A stretch of DNA of 47,395 nt from Acanthamoeba sp. SK_2022b (GCA_027943245.1 JANDJZ010001756.1:1-47395), one strand, 5' to 3'; shown: positions 28,137 through 38,262, counted from the stretch's first letter. The notes: a model not told the origin generated them from the letters alone. A program made the numbers and translations.

Positions 28137-29816
28137 TTAAAAGGTGTAAGAAAAGCGCGCCAGTACCTGAACGGGATCTTCCGGCGTGGCGTGATTTGAC
28201 AAGATCCAGCCGCGGCTGACCTCGAGATCGACCAGCGCCTGCCGATAGCGCAACGTGGCGCCGCTGCTCAGGCCGGCGCTGCTGCGCCACCCCGAGTTGT
28301 CCTGGCGCGGCAAAATGCGGCCGACGTCGGCGCCGAGGCGCGGCGTCAGCGTGGTGGCGCCCAGATTGAAGCTGCGCGACAGCGTGTTCTGCAGATACCA
28401 GCCGTTGTCGCCGGACTGGGTGCTGCGGCTAAAGCCGCGCACGGCGCTGCGATCGGTAAGGCTCAGCCATTCCACGCCGGGCAGCGGGTCGCGGCTGTAC
28501 TGGCCATAGAACAGGTTGTTGAGCTGATAGGTCGCCTCGCCCAGGTGAAGGCGCTGGCTGAGGTTGGCGAACAGCTTGCCCTTGGTGAACTGGCTGTCGA
28601 GGTGCACCGAGCTCGGGTGGCGATCGGCCCCCAACCACGGCAGACCCTGTTCGACGCTGAGATTGGCGCTGAACACCCCGTTGGGCAGAATCTGCAGGTG
28701 GCTGGCGCTCAGCTCGGCCAGGGTCAGCGTGGGGCTGCTGACTTCGAGGCGCACGCTTTCGAAGTAGTTGTCGATGCGCTTGTAGGTCAACTGGCCGCTC
28801 AGGCTGTCTATCTGATCGTGATCGCGGTAAAACACATAGTCGCTGCGCAGTCCGTACTGTTGGGTCTGGCCGTGCAGTTTGACCACGTTGTGCGGCAGCT
28901 GCTGGTGGTTCTCATAGGACGAGAAGCTGGCGAACCCGCTGAAGGTGAACGCGCCGTACGGCAGCGAATAGAGCAGGGTATAGGCGCGGTTATAGCGGTG
29001 AGCCGGGTTTTCCAGCGTGCTGCTGGCGTTCAGGCTGACGAAGTCCGACAGGCCGAACGGGCTGTCCAGCGTGGCGGTGGCGCGCGCCAGCCACTGGCCG
29101 GTGCTTTTTTGGCCGTAATTATCCGTGCCGGCGGTAATCAGCCAGGGCTTGGCATGTTGATTGCGCAAACGAATGACCGAACCGCCAACCTGGTGGCCGG
29201 GCAATATATCCAGCTTGGTGGTATTCGATTGCAAACGGTTGGCCTGATCCAATCCCTGGTCGAGCTCGGTTAATTTCAACGGCTTGCCTTCCAGCCCCGG
29301 AAATAATAAACGGCTGTTGACCCAGCGATCGCCGCCTTCTATTTTCTCGATAAATCCTTCGGTGACGCTTAACCCCAATTCTCCCTGTGAATTAGGGCGA
29401 ACAATTTGCACGCGCGCGGTGATATAGCCTTTTTGCACATAAAGGCGCGTTAATTCGCGGGTCAGGCGATTGATATCATTGCTGCTGATGCAGTTTTCCG
29501 GCAGCGCGCTCAGGGCGGATAAATCGGTCGGCGAGAGCAGGGTGACGCCCTGCAGATAAACGCCGGCGATCGGCAGGCACTGCGCGGACTGCGGCAGGGC
29601 GGGCGCGGGCGGTTCCGGCTCCGCCAGCAAGCGTTGCTGCTTCAGCTGCTGGTAGCGGCGTTGCTCAATCAACTGGTTGACTTCACGCGTGCTGTCTTGC
29701 AACGCACGGCGCGACTCCCCCATCGACATATCCCGCATCATGTGGGCGTCCGGCAGGGTTTCGGCGGAAAGGGCCGTGCTGACCAACAGCGTCAAGGCGG
29801 TTATTTTTTTTATCAT
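28137..29816 (-). CDS. shlB: Outer-membrane transporter and activator ShlB
   Basis: ShlB is the TpsB partner that secretes ShlA across the outer membrane and activates it. The 559-residue protein has a signal peptide (to about residue 18) and an N-terminal helix and linker region. POTRA-type domains include the LTRLYVQKGYITARV segment, and a 16-strand-type beta-barrel ends in phenylalanine. The VRGF motif of the barrel loop is present near residue 455. It lies 49 bp before shlA in the usual B-A order. The ribosome site before ATG 29816 is weak. Confidence 0.96.
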   Translation of the reverse strand: MIKKITALTLLVSTALSAETLPDAHMMRDMSMGESRRALQDSTREVNQLIEQRRYQQLKQQRLLAEPEPPAPALPQSAQCLPIAGVYLQGVTLLSPTDLSALSALPENCISSNDINRLTRELTRLYVQKGYITARVQIVRPNSQGELGLSVTEGFIEKIEGGDRWVNSRLLFPGLEGKPLKLTELDQGLDQANRLQSNTTKLDILPGHQVGGSVIRLRNQHAKPWLITAGTDNYGQKSTGQWLARATATLDSPFGLSDFVSLNASSTLENPAHRYNRAYTLLYSLPYGAFTFSGFASFSSYENHQQLPHNVVKLHGQTQQYGLRSDYVFYRDHDQIDSLSGQLTYKRIDNYFESVRLEVSSPTLTLAELSASHLQILPNGVFSANLSVEQGLPWLGADRHPSSVHLDSQFTKGKLFANLSQRLHLGEATYQLNNLFYGQYSRDPLPGVEWLSLTDRSAVRGFSRSTQSGDNGWYLQNTLSRSFNLGATTLTPRLGADVGRILPRQDNSGWRSSAGLSSGATLRYRQALVDLEVSRGWILSNHATPEDPVQVLARFSYTF

Positions 29817-30069
29817 TGTAATCCATTATGAGAGGCCGCCGGGGCAGCCCGCCCAATCCATGAGGTTAACCACGGGCGGCCGACGGCCGGCCCGAAATAA
29901 TGAGCGACATGCACATTGCGAGGTATCTTGATTTGCCGCGGCAAATAAGACGGTGGGTATAGATCTAAATAATAATTAGGCTGCTTCTTTTATGGTGGGC
30001 AACCCTGGTGACTTAATTAATTAAAAAAAGTAGAACGTCTCTTCCTCTTGCCAATATTATCGGCATGGT

Positions 30070-30083
30070 TAGGAAGAATCTGA
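30070..30083 (+). promoter_or_regulatory. Possible RcsB box upstream of shlB
   Basis: TAGGAAGAATCTGA matches 12 of 14 positions of the degenerate RcsB motif KMRGAWTMWYCTGS as I recall it. It lies about 255 bp upstream of the shlB start. The motif is loose, so the match alone is modest evidence. Confidence 0.3.
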
Positions 30084-30169
30084 ATTTTTATTTTTCACGG
30101 ATGATAGGGGATGAGAGAAATTATGACAATCCGACCAGTGGGAAATACGAAATTTCGCAGAGAAGAACG

Positions 30170-30191
30170 GGGACGCAATTGTTTGCGTCCC
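30170..30191 (-). terminator. Terminator of the PanS-like gene
   Basis: GGGACGCAA (30170-30178) and TTGCGTCCC (30183-30191) form a perfect 9-bp stem with a TTGT loop. It lies 11 bp past the stop codon of the minus-strand transporter gene. The minus-strand tail CGTTCTTCTC is moderately T-rich. Confidence 0.7.
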
Positions 30192-30201
30192 TACAGGCGG
30201 T

Positions 30202-31119
30202 TTATTTTTTCTTGATAGGGCGGCCGGACCAATACCCCGCCAGCAGCGAACCGGAGAGGTTGTGCCAGACCGAGAACAGCGCGCCCGGCAGAGCGGCCAG
30301 CGGTGAGAAGTAGATTTTACCCAGCGTGGCTGCCAGCCCGGAGTTCTGCATGCCGACTTCGATCGCCAGCGTGCGGCAGGTGGATTCGTCGAAGCCGAAC
30401 AGCTTGCCGCCCCAGTAGCCGCTGAGCAAACCGATGCCGTTGTGCAGGATCACCGCGACGATCACCACCAAACCGACCGAGGCGATGTGGCTTTGGCTGC
30501 CCGCCACCACCGCGCTGATGATCGCAAGGATACACACCATCGACAGCGCCGGCAGCAGCGGCTCAATGCGTTTCACCGCCTTGGTCAGGGTGTGGTGGAC
30601 GATCAGGCCCAGGCCGATCGGGATCACCACGATCTGCAGAATGCTCAGCAGCATGCCCATGATATCGACGCTGATCTTGGCGTCGACATACAGGCGGGTC
30701 AGCAGCGGCGTGGCGAACACCCCCACCAGCGTCGAGACCGCCGAGATGGTTACCGACAGCGCCACGTCACCCTTGGCCAGGTAGATCATTACGTTGGACG
30801 CGGTACCGCTGGCCACGCTGCCCACCAGCACCATGCCGGCGGACAGATCCGGCGGCATGCGGAACAGCATCGCCAGGATCCAGGCCGCCAGCGGCATGAT
30901 CAGATAGTGCAGGAAGATGCCGGCCGCCACCGGGCCGGGGCGCGCCAGCACGCGTTTGAAGTCGTCCAGCCGCAGCGTGACGCCCATGGCGAACATGATC
31001 AGCATCAGCAGCGGGCTGACGTAGGGGCCGATGCCGGTAAAGGAGGTCGGCGTGTAATAGGCGGTGACGGACAGCAGTATCGCCCACAGGGGGAATAAGC
31101 GCGTGAAGAGTGCCAACAT
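30202..31119 (-). CDS. BASS-family transporter, PanS-like
   Basis: This 305-residue membrane protein has about nine or ten hydrophobic segments and belongs to the bile acid:sodium symporter superfamily. The [13 protein letters not shown] segment and the [18 protein letters not shown] block are typical. The branch includes PanS, a ketopantoate transporter in Salmonella; the true substrate here is uncertain. The ATG at 31119 follows AAGGAA and begins just before the first membrane segment. An in-frame ATG at 31182, also with a purine-rich site, would add 21 residues. It lies downstream of lysC on the same strand and may be partly co-transcribed with it. Confidence 0.85.
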   Translation of the reverse strand: MLALFTRLFPLWAILLSVTAYYTPTSFTGIGPYVSPLLMLIMFAMGVTLRLDDFKRVLARPGPVAAGIFLHYLIMPLAAWILAMLFRMPPDLSAGMVLVGSVASGTASNVMIYLAKGDVALSVTISAVSTLVGVFATPLLTRLYVDAKISVDIMGMLLSILQIVVIPIGLGLIVHHTLTKAVKRIEPLLPALSMVCILAIISAVVAGSQSHIASVGLVVIVAVILHNGIGLLSGYWGGKLFGFDESTCRTLAIEVGMQNSGLAATLGKIYFSPLAALPGALFSVWHNLSGSLLAGYWSGRPIKKK

Positions 31120-31223
31120 GCAGGTTTTCCTTAGCCAGATTGAGAACGGTGGGTGTGGTTGTGTTTTTTGCGGGTTCAACATGCTGAACCCCTGCAGGTT
31201 TTGAACGAATTTTTTAGACGCAG

Positions 31224-31243
31224 GGGCGCAGCGTGCTGCGCCC
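31224..31243 (-). other. Hairpin between lysC and the PanS-like gene
   Basis: GGGCGCAG (31224-31231) and CTGCGCCC (31236-31243) form a perfect stem starting 18 bp past the lysC stop. On the minus strand it is followed by an A-run, not a T-run, so it is not a standard terminator. It may protect the lysC mRNA end or cause partial termination. Confidence 0.45.
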
Positions 31244-31261
31244 GCAATCAGGGATAATGAC

Positions 31262-32629
31262 TTATTCGAACAGGTTGTGGTGCAGGGCGCGCACCACCTG
31301 CTCGGCTTCTTCGCCCGGTACCAGGAAGCACAGGTTATAGCTGCTGGCACCGTAGCAGATCATGCGGATATTGAACGGATCGAGCACGCCGAACACCTCT
31401 TTGCCTACGCCGCAGGCCCGCGACAGCTGGTTGCCGATGATCGCCACCAGCGCCAGGTTTTCTTCCACTTCCACCCGGCACAGCGACGACAGCTCGGTCA
31501 GCAGCGAGGTGGTCAGCAGGCTGCCGCCGACGGAGGTGGCACCGGTGGTGTCCATGGTCAGCGCAATGCTGACCTCCGAGGTGGTGATCAGATCGACGGA
31601 GATGTTGTGGCGCGCCAGAATATTGAACACCTCGGCCAGGAAACCGCGCGCGTGCAGCATGTTCAGGCTGTGCAGCGTCAGCAGCGTTTGCTTGCGGCGC
31701 AGCGCCAGCGCACGGAACAGCGGCGGGTTTTCGGTGGTGTTGCACACCAGCGTGCCGCCGGCCGCCGGATCCTTGCTGGAGCCGACGAATACCGGAATAT
31801 CGCTGCGCACCGCCGGCAGCAGGGTGGCGGGGTGCAGGACTTTAGCGCCGAAGGTGGCCATTTCCGCCGCCTCTTCGAAACCGATTTTGTCGATGCGCTT
31901 GGCCGCCGGTACCACGCGCGGATCGGTGGTGTAAATGCCCGGCACGTCGGTCCAGATATCCACCCGGCCAACGCCGAGCGCCTCGCCGAGCAGCGCGGCG
32001 GTATAGTCGCTGCCGCCGCGGCCGAGCGTGGTGGTGCGGCCTTTCGGCTCGCTGCCGATAAAGCCCTGGGTGACCACCAGCGCTTCCTGCAGGCGCGGCT
32101 GCAACTGCGCTCGGGCCAGTTCGCTGAGCGCGGCGCTGTCCGGCACGGCGCGGCCGAAGTGATCGTCGGTGCGCATCACTTTGCGCACGTCGAACCATTC
32201 GGCCTGCACGTTGCGGGCGCGCAGGATTTCAACGAACAGCAGGGTGGACATCAGCTCCCCATGGCTGACCAGCTCGTCGGTCAACGCCGTCGAGGTGGCC
32301 AGCGACGCGGCCTCCGACAGCATGGCGATGTTTTCCAGCAGCCGGTCGATCTCTTCGCGGATCACCGCCGGCGCCGTGAGGCGATCGAGGATGGCGTACT
32401 GGATGCGGCGAATTTCATCAAGCTGGTAATTGCGCTTGTCGGCCTCGCAACCCTCGGCCAGGGCGACCAACAGGTTGGTGACGCCCGCCGAAGCGGACAA
32501 CACCACCAGGCGGACCTGCGGGTTGGCCAGCACGACGTCGGCGCTGCGGTTCATGGCTTCAAAGTCGGCGACGCTGGTGCCGCCGAACTTGGCTACCACG
32601 GTGGAATTCTGGGGTGCTGCTTGGTTCAT
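31262..32629 (-). CDS. lysC: Lysine-sensitive aspartokinase III
   Basis: LysC phosphorylates aspartate, the first step toward lysine, threonine and methionine, and is inhibited by lysine. The 455-residue protein has the KFGGTS motif near residue 15, the [12 protein letters not shown] loop and two C-terminal ACT domains (from about residue 310) that bind lysine. It is preceded by a lysine riboswitch, so it has both allosteric and RNA-level lysine control. The GAGG before the ATG lies in the riboswitch expression platform. Gene position relative to pgi matches E. coli except for the antiporter between them. Confidence 0.97.
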   Translation of the reverse strand: MNQAAPQNSTVVAKFGGTSVADFEAMNRSADVVLANPQVRLVVLSASAGVTNLLVALAEGCEADKRNYQLDEIRRIQYAILDRLTAPAVIREEIDRLLENIAMLSEAASLATSTALTDELVSHGELMSTLLFVEILRARNVQAEWFDVRKVMRTDDHFGRAVPDSAALSELARAQLQPRLQEALVVTQGFIGSEPKGRTTTLGRGGSDYTAALLGEALGVGRVDIWTDVPGIYTTDPRVVPAAKRIDKIGFEEAAEMATFGAKVLHPATLLPAVRSDIPVFVGSSKDPAAGGTLVCNTTENPPLFRALALRRKQTLLTLHSLNMLHARGFLAEVFNILARHNISVDLITTSEVSIALTMDTTGATSVGGSLLTTSLLTELSSLCRVEVEENLALVAIIGNQLSRACGVGKEVFGVLDPFNIRMICYGASSYNLCFLVPGEEAEQVVRALHHNLFE

Positions 32630-32740
32630 CTAGAAACCTCGTGTCAGGGATGCCCGTTTGGGGGCACTGTAATTCCATAGCCTTGGCACAAGGGGAGAGC
32701 GGTAAACAGGGGGCAGGCGTAGAGGTCAGGCTACGATACA

Positions 32741-32950
32741 CCCAGAAGCGCCCCACCTTGTCGATCGCCCTGTGGGCGATCCCCTGGTGACAACCCAGGG
32801 GATTCAGCCCCTGTAGTCGATACGATAATGGCCGGCCATTATCGTACCTCGGCGTCGCTCCCCCTCGGGTGCCGTCAACGGAGAAACGGCTCCTCTGACA
32901 CTCTACCTGGGCGACGCGCCTCTTCTGGCTTGCGCACCGGGTGCGCAAGT
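32741..32950 (-). ncRNA. Lysine riboswitch (L box)
   Basis: Read on the minus strand, the leader closely follows the E. coli lysC riboswitch. A GC hairpin (CTTGCGCA with TGCGCAAG) is followed by CCAGAAGAGGCGCG at the start of P1. Next come a GAGGGGG-containing core, ACAGGGGCTGAATCCCCTGG with GTTGTCACCAGGGG, and closure by CTTCTGGG at 32741-32748, which pairs with CCAGAAG. About 110 bases separate the aptamer from the lysC start and hold small hairpins but no T-run. Control is therefore probably at translation or RNA decay, as in E. coli. Confidence 0.95.
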
Positions 32951-32959
32951 AGGCTGTTA

Positions 32960-32988
32960 GGAATAGCCGGTTATCGCCATTCTGTCAA
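32960..32988 (-). promoter_or_regulatory. lysC promoter overlapping the antiporter stop codon
   Basis: On the minus strand, TTGACA (32988-32983) is followed by 17 bp and TATTCC (32965-32960). Transcription would begin near 32952, just before the riboswitch. The TGA stop codon of the upstream antiporter gene lies inside the TTGACA hexamer. Confidence 0.75.
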
Positions 32989-34793
32989 CGTACAGACGGT
33001 GAGGGATTTTCATCTTGTACCAGCGCGATAAGCGTACAGGGCATCGCGGGCGTGGAACCGGCGCCAATCGGTTGCAGAGAACCGTCTTCCTTTTGGCTGA
33101 ATAACGGGATAACGCCCTGATGTTTCTCCAAATACTCCAGCCAACCGAAATTTTCGTTCAATTTGGTCGCCTTGATGGTGGCCCCCCTGGCGAGCAGGCT
33201 GCTCAGGCGGCCGTAGGTGGCTTCCTGATTAAATAAAATTTCATGCCGGCGGAAACGCGAACTTTCCGCGCTGGCGCCGCGCCCTTTCAGCGGCGCCCCC
33301 GAACGGATGGCAAACACGTGATCCTCACCGAAGAGATGGCCGAAGTGGTAGACCGCCAGCGCGTTCTGGTGGCGATTGGGCGACAGCGCCAACACCTGGG
33401 CGATATTGCTCAGGTCGAGATAGTTCTCGGCGTGTTCGGAGTAGGCGTGGCCATAGTAGGCCGGAATGCCGTCCATGCGCGCCTGGCGGTAGTATTCCCA
33501 ACTGCTGTCGGTGACGATCACCGGCACGTTCAGCTTGATCAGCGCCTGCGCCAGCATGCGCGCCACGCTGTTGGCGCCGACGATCAGCACGCCGCGCGGC
33601 TTTTGCTGCTGTACCCGCAGCCAGCGCGCCATCATGCCGCTGGTCAGGCTTTGCAGCACCACGGTGCCGATGATGATGGCGAACACCACGGTGACCAGCC
33701 GGTCCGCGCCCTGATAGCCGCTGCGCTGCAGCGTCAGCGCGAACAGCGAACTGACCGCCGCGGCGACGATGCCGCGCGGGGCGATCCAGCACAGCAGCAG
33801 CCGATCGCGCCAGTGCAGGGAAGAGCGCCAGGTCGACACCGCGATGCACAGCGGCCGGGCGATGAACTGCACCGCCAGCAGCAGCAGGAGCAGCGGCCAG
33901 CCCATGTTCCACAGCGCCTGGATGTCGAGCCGCGCCGCCAGAATGATGAACAGCGCCGAGATCAGGATCGCCGACAGCTCCTCTTTGAACGCCAGAATAT
34001 CGCTGGTATCGACGTCGCGCATGTTGGCCAGCCAGATGCCCATCACCGTGACGGTCAGCAGGCCGGATTCGTCGGCGATGGCGTTGGAAACGCCGAAGGC
34101 GGCCAGCATGATCGCCAGCACCGCCAGGTTCTGCAGGTAGCGCGGCAGCCAGACGCGGCGCAGCGCCAGGCCGAGCAGGTAGCCGAACAGCGCGCCGGCG
34201 ATCAGGCCGACGGCGGCGGTCACGCCCAGCGTCCAAAACAGGTGGGTATAGGACTCCGCATTCTGTTTCAGCACGATGAATTCGAACACCAGCAGAGTGA
34301 AGATGGCGCCGACCGGATCGATGACGATCCCTTCCCAGCGCAGCACCTGGTTAATGTTGGCGTTCGGCCGCACCACGCGCATCAGCGGGGCGATCACCGT
34401 CGGCCCGGTCACCACCGTCACCGCGCCGATCAGCGCCGCCAGCTCCGGCGGGAAATCCAGCAGCCACCAGCTGGCGAGGCTGATGACCAGAAAGGTAACC
34501 AGCATGCCGACGGTGACCAGATTGCGTACCACGCCGCCGAGGCCGCGTATCTCCTCGAAACGCAGCGTCAACGCCCCCTCGAACAGGATGATCGCCACCG
34601 ACAGCGACACCAGCGGAAACAGCAGATCGCCGAACAGCAGATCCGGCTGCACCAGATGCACCGTCGGGCCGAGCACGATGCCGAACAGCAACAGCGGCAA
34701 AATGGCCGGCAGGCGCAGCAGCCAGGCCAGCCACTGCGCCAGCAGCGACGCCAGGCCGATAAGCACCAACATGAGCGGGGCGGATAATTCCAT
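32985..34793 (-). CDS. CPA1-family cation:proton antiporter with TrkA-N domain
   Basis: This 602-residue protein has an N-terminal membrane domain (about residues 1-385) of roughly 12 hydrophobic segments typical of Na+(K+)/H+ antiporters, including ALIGAVTVVTGPTVIAPL and EGIVIDPVGA with conserved acidic and polar residues. A cytosolic TrkA-N-like nucleotide-binding domain (GVLIVGANSVARML) follows from about 395. It should exchange a monovalent cation for protons in pH or salt balance; cation preference is unknown. The start at 34793 follows AAGGGA; another ATG lies 18 bases upstream. It is not at this position in E. coli. Confidence 0.9.
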   Translation of the reverse strand: MELSAPLMLVLIGLASLLAQWLAWLLRLPAILPLLLFGIVLGPTVHLVQPDLLFGDLLFPLVSLSVAIILFEGALTLRFEEIRGLGGVVRNLVTVGMLVTFLVISLASWWLLDFPPELAALIGAVTVVTGPTVIAPLMRVVRPNANINQVLRWEGIVIDPVGAIFTLLVFEFIVLKQNAESYTHLFWTLGVTAAVGLIAGALFGYLLGLALRRVWLPRYLQNLAVLAIMLAAFGVSNAIADESGLLTVTVMGIWLANMRDVDTSDILAFKEELSAILISALFIILAARLDIQALWNMGWPLLLLLLAVQFIARPLCIAVSTWRSSLHWRDRLLLCWIAPRGIVAAAVSSLFALTLQRSGYQGADRLVTVVFAIIIGTVVLQSLTSGMMARWLRVQQQKPRGVLIVGANSVARMLAQALIKLNVPVIVTDSSWEYYRQARMDGIPAYYGHAYSEHAENYLDLSNIAQVLALSPNRHQNALAVYHFGHLFGEDHVFAIRSGAPLKGRGASAESSRFRRHEILFNQEATYGRLSSLLARGATIKATKLNENFGWLEYLEKHQGVIPLFSQKEDGSLQPIGAGSTPAMPCTLIALVQDENPSPSVR

Positions 34794-35022
34794 AAGCGAG
34801 ATCCCTTTCAAATGACGAAATAAGCAACGATGACACAGCCTGATGACAATTCGGCAACCCCGATAACAGGCCGTTAGCCCAAAGTATAGAGTGAAAGCTG
34901 AAACGAGGCGGCAATGCGTTGACAGTTAGCGCCTATCGCAAGAAAAGAGATCATAATCACAGTCGAACAGGCTACAATCGGACAAACGCGTCATTTTTAT
35001 TCTCAAGCCTAAGAGTGTTGCT

Positions 35023-36148
35023 ATGAAAAATATCAATCCTAGTCAAACCGCTGCTTGGCAAGCCCTGCAGCAACATTATGCACAGATGAAAGACGTACGG
35101 ATCGCCGACCTGTTCGCCCAGGACAGCGATCGTTTCTCCCGGTTCTCCGCGACCTTCAACGACCAAATGTTGGTGGACTATTCCAAGAACCGTATCACGC
35201 AGGAAACCCTGGAGAAGCTGCAGGCGCTGGCGAAAGAAACCGATCTGCAAGGCGCCATCAAATCGATGTTCGCCGGTGAGAAAATCAACCGCACCGAAGA
35301 TCGCGCGGTGCTGCACATTGCCCTGCGCAACCGCAGCAACAGCCCGATCCTGGTCGACGGCAAAGACGTGATGCCGGAAGTGAACGCGGTATTGGCCAAG
35401 ATCAAACAGTTCTGCGCGCGCGTCATCGGCGGCGAGTGGAAAGGCTACACCGGCAAGCCGATCACCGACGTGGTGAACATCGGCATCGGCGGTTCGGATC
35501 TCGGCCCTTACATGGTGACCGAAGCGCTGCGCCCATATAAAAATCACCTGAACATGCACTTCGTCTCCAACGTCGACGGCACCCATATCGCCGAAACGCT
35601 GCAGCCGCTGAACCCGGAAACCACGCTGTTCCTGGTGGCCTCCAAAACCTTCACCACCCAGGAAACCATGACCAACGCCCACAGCGCGCGCGACTGGTTC
35701 CTGAGCAGCGCCGCCGATCAACAGCACGTAGCCAAGCACTTCGCCGCGCTGTCCACCAACGGCAAAGCGGTGGCCGAATTCGGCATCGATACCGACAACA
35801 TGTTCGAGTTCTGGGACTGGGTAGGGGGCCGTTACTCCCTGTGGTCGGCGATCGGTCTGTCGATCGCGCTGTCCATCGGTTATGACAACTTCGAGCAGCT
35901 GCTGAGCGGCGCGCACGCCATGGATAAGCACTTCGCCGAAACGCCGGCGGAGAAAAACCTGCCGGTGCTGCTGGCGCTGATCGGTATCTGGTACAACAAC
36001 TTCTTCGGCGCCGAAACCGAAGCCATTCTGCCGTACGATCAGTACATGCACCGTTTTGCCGCTTACTTCCAGCAGGGCAACATGGAGTCCAACGGCAAGT
36101 ATGTCGATCGCAACGGCAATCCGGTGGATTACCAGACCGGCCCGATCA

Positions 36149-36179
<31 letters not shown>

Positions 36180-36669
36180 CGCGTTCTACCAGCTGATCCA
36201 CCAGGGCACCAAGCTGGTGCCGTGCGATTTCATCGCGCCGGCCATCAGCCATAACCCGCTGGGCGATCACCACGCCAAACTGCTGTCCAACTTCTTCGCC
36301 CAGACCGAAGCGCTGGCGTTCGGCAAATCGCTGGAAGTGGTGGAGGCCGAGTTCGCGGCGCAGGGTAAAACCCCTGAGCAGGTCAAGCACGTGGCGCCGT
36401 TCAAAGTGTTTGAAGGCAACCGTCCGACCAACTCGATCCTGCTGCGCGAAATCACCCCGTTCAGCCTGGGCAGCCTGATCGCGCTGTACGAGCACAAAAT
36501 CTTCACCCAGGGCGCGATCCTGAACATCTTCACCTTCGATCAGTGGGGCGTGGAGCTGGGCAAACAGCTGGCTAACCGCATCCTGCCTGAGCTGGCGGGC
36601 AGCGAGAAAATCAGCAGCCACGACAGCTCGACCAATGCGCTGATCAACCGCTTCAAGGAATGGCGCTAA
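35023..36669 (+). CDS. pgi: Glucose-6-phosphate isomerase
   Basis: Pgi interconverts glucose 6-phosphate and fructose 6-phosphate in glycolysis and gluconeogenesis. The 548-residue product has both family signatures, [15 protein letters not shown] near residue 265 and [12 protein letters not shown] near residue 505. The sugar-phosphate loop GIGGSDLGP is near residue 155. The ATG at 35023 follows AAGAGTG. It stands as a single gene: a divergent antiporter lies upstream, and a strong bidirectional terminator follows. Confidence 0.98.
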
Positions 36670-36690
36670 TCGCCTGAGCTGAAGCCAATA

Positions 36691-36717
36691 AAAAACCCGC
36701 CGCGGCGGGTTTTTTTA
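36691..36717. terminator. Bidirectional terminator between pgi and wzi
   Basis: ACCCGC (36695-36700) and GCGGGT (36705-36710) with a CGCG loop form the stem core. It is flanked by AAAAA on one side and TTTTTTT on the other, so each strand reads stem then T-run. It ends both pgi and the convergent wzi gene. Confidence 0.92.
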
Positions 36718-36730
36718 CGTCTGTAACAAA

Positions 36731-38167
36731 TTACAGGTTGATCGGCACTTCGAAGCTGACGCCCGCGCCCACGTCATCGGCGGTGCTGTGATCGTTATCG
36801 GTGTACCACAGGCTGGTATCGAACTTAACCTGAGACGGGAAGGTGTAACCCCAGCCGACCTGAATGCCCTTCAGCGTATCGGATTTCGGGAACGCCTGGT
36901 TGATGCTTTGGCTCAGCGGGTTCACCTTGGCGTAAACCACGCGGGTGCTCCAGCGTTGGCTGTCGTCCAGCACCAGCTCTACGCGGCCGGACAGCATCTG
37001 GCCGTCGCCACCCATGGCGTGGCCCAGCGGGTAACCCTGTTGGTAGTAGCCGCCTTTGTAGACATAGTGGTTATACACATAATTTTTGCGGCTCATATCC
37101 GAACGGGTGTCTGACCCTTCGATATACCAGTTGATGGTCGTCGGGCCCCATTCCGGATGGCCTTCCAAACCGAGCAGATAGGTGTTTTGCGATGGCAGAT
37201 AGCCTGCCTCATCTTCACCCACCAATTGACCATACAGGCTAACCGGCATACCGATCAGCGGCTGCATTTTCAGTTTGAAATCGAAACCGGCGAGCTGGTT
37301 GCCCGGATCATCACCTCTGCCGGAATCATCATTGTCACGGCCGCTAACGCCTTTCCAGAACGAACTCCAGGACTGTGGTCGGCCCTCACCACCCCACTGC
37401 ATGACGCGCGACGCACCCAACTCCAGGAAATCGGTCGGCATCATGGTGAAGCGGGCACCGATCAATTTGGTGTGCGGGACGGAACTGTACTGCGAGAGCT
37501 GGCCGGCGCTCAGCTGGTATTGCCAGCGGCCGATCCACGACAGCCACGGGGTTTCAAACGGCGATTGGTCGGCGCGCTGCAGCATAAAGCCTGCCACCGG
37601 GCGCGCGGCGTCGGAGCGGATCAGGCTGCCGTCGTAGCCAGGGCCCCACCACTGGGAAACTTCGCCGAAGGAGAGCCATTGGTTCCAGATTTTCACCGCG
37701 CCGTAGGAGCCGTTCATATTGAATTTGGAGCCATCGCTGACGCGCTGATCGCCTTCCACCGAACCCTGCAGACGCACGTCCCAGAACTCGCCGTTGGCGC
37801 CGGCGCCGATGGTCAGGCGATCGTCGGCGTACTCATTTTGGCCGAAGCCCTGCGGGGTACCGGGTTTATCCGTTGACGCGTAACCGCTGACGCGGATGTT
37901 GGCTTTCAAGGCATCGACACGGCGCTGCACGCGGTCGATGACGTTTTTCTCGGTATTGGTGACCGGCTTGGCCTGCGCGATAACGGAACTGATCTCTTCC
38001 TGGCTCAGCGGCCAGGTGGACAGGCTGACGTTGATAACGCCGCGGTCAGACAACCAGGCGAGATCGTTACGCAGATCGTTGTCAGGGGTTACCAGGCCGG
38101 CGGCGTGGCCGGACAATGCACAGGTAAACAGGCCCGCAGCGACCAGTCCGTTAAGTTTAGCGCGCAT
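36731..38167 (-). CDS. wzi: Capsule assembly outer-membrane protein Wzi
   Basis: Wzi is an outer-membrane beta-barrel lectin that anchors group 1-type capsule to the cell surface. The protein has 478 residues, near the E. coli K30 form. A signal peptide ends at about residue 22, and mature Wzi begins with an AGLVTPDNDLRNDLAWLSD-like segment typical of the family. Aromatic, alternating beta strands fill the rest. The ATG at 38167 follows AAGGGAA; an ATG 105 bases upstream would bury the signal peptide. No capsule synthesis genes are nearby, so it is an orphan copy. A possible Rcs box lies about 100 bp upstream. Confidence 0.93.
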   Translation of the reverse strand: MRAKLNGLVAAGLFTCALSGHAAGLVTPDNDLRNDLAWLSDRGVINVSLSTWPLSQEEISSVIAQAKPVTNTEKNVIDRVQRRVDALKANIRVSGYASTDKPGTPQGFGQNEYADDRLTIGAGANGEFWDVRLQGSVEGDQRVSDGSKFNMNGSYGAVKIWNQWLSFGEVSQWWGPGYDGSLIRSDAARPVAGFMLQRADQSPFETPWLSWIGRWQYQLSAGQLSQYSSVPHTKLIGARFTMMPTDFLELGASRVMQWGGEGRPQSWSSFWKGVSGRDNDDSGRGDDPGNQLAGFDFKLKMQPLIGMPVSLYGQLVGEDEAGYLPSQNTYLLGLEGHPEWGPTTINWYIEGSDTRSDMSRKNYVYNHYVYKGGYYQQGYPLGHAMGGDGQMLSGRVELVLDDSQRWSTRVVYAKVNPLSQSINQAFPKSDTLKGIQVGWGYTFPSQVKFDTSLWYTDNDHSTADDVGAGVSFEVPINL

Positions 38168-38262
38168 AAAGAATTCCCTTGTTAATTCGAGGTTATTAGT
38201 TTTATGTAAAGATCTCTGTGACCCATGATAGTTGACATTTCGATTTGCTACAAATCTATAAG

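Larger units (their letters stand above)
29817..30201 (-). promoter_or_regulatory. Upstream region of shlBA
   Basis: This gene-free 385 bp is AT-rich compared with its surroundings, which suits a regulated or horizontally acquired promoter. It contains TTAATTAATTAA around 30014-30025, a possible Rcs box at 30070-30083 and, at the far end, the terminator of the next gene. No clear sigma70 promoter or Fur box could be fixed by eye. A small open frame in it has no coding support. Confidence 0.5.

Noticed and set aside
30065..30313. Small open frame of 82 codons upstream of shlB
   Set aside because: It runs through the PanS-gene terminator and into its coding region antisense, has no clear ribosome site and no recognisable product.
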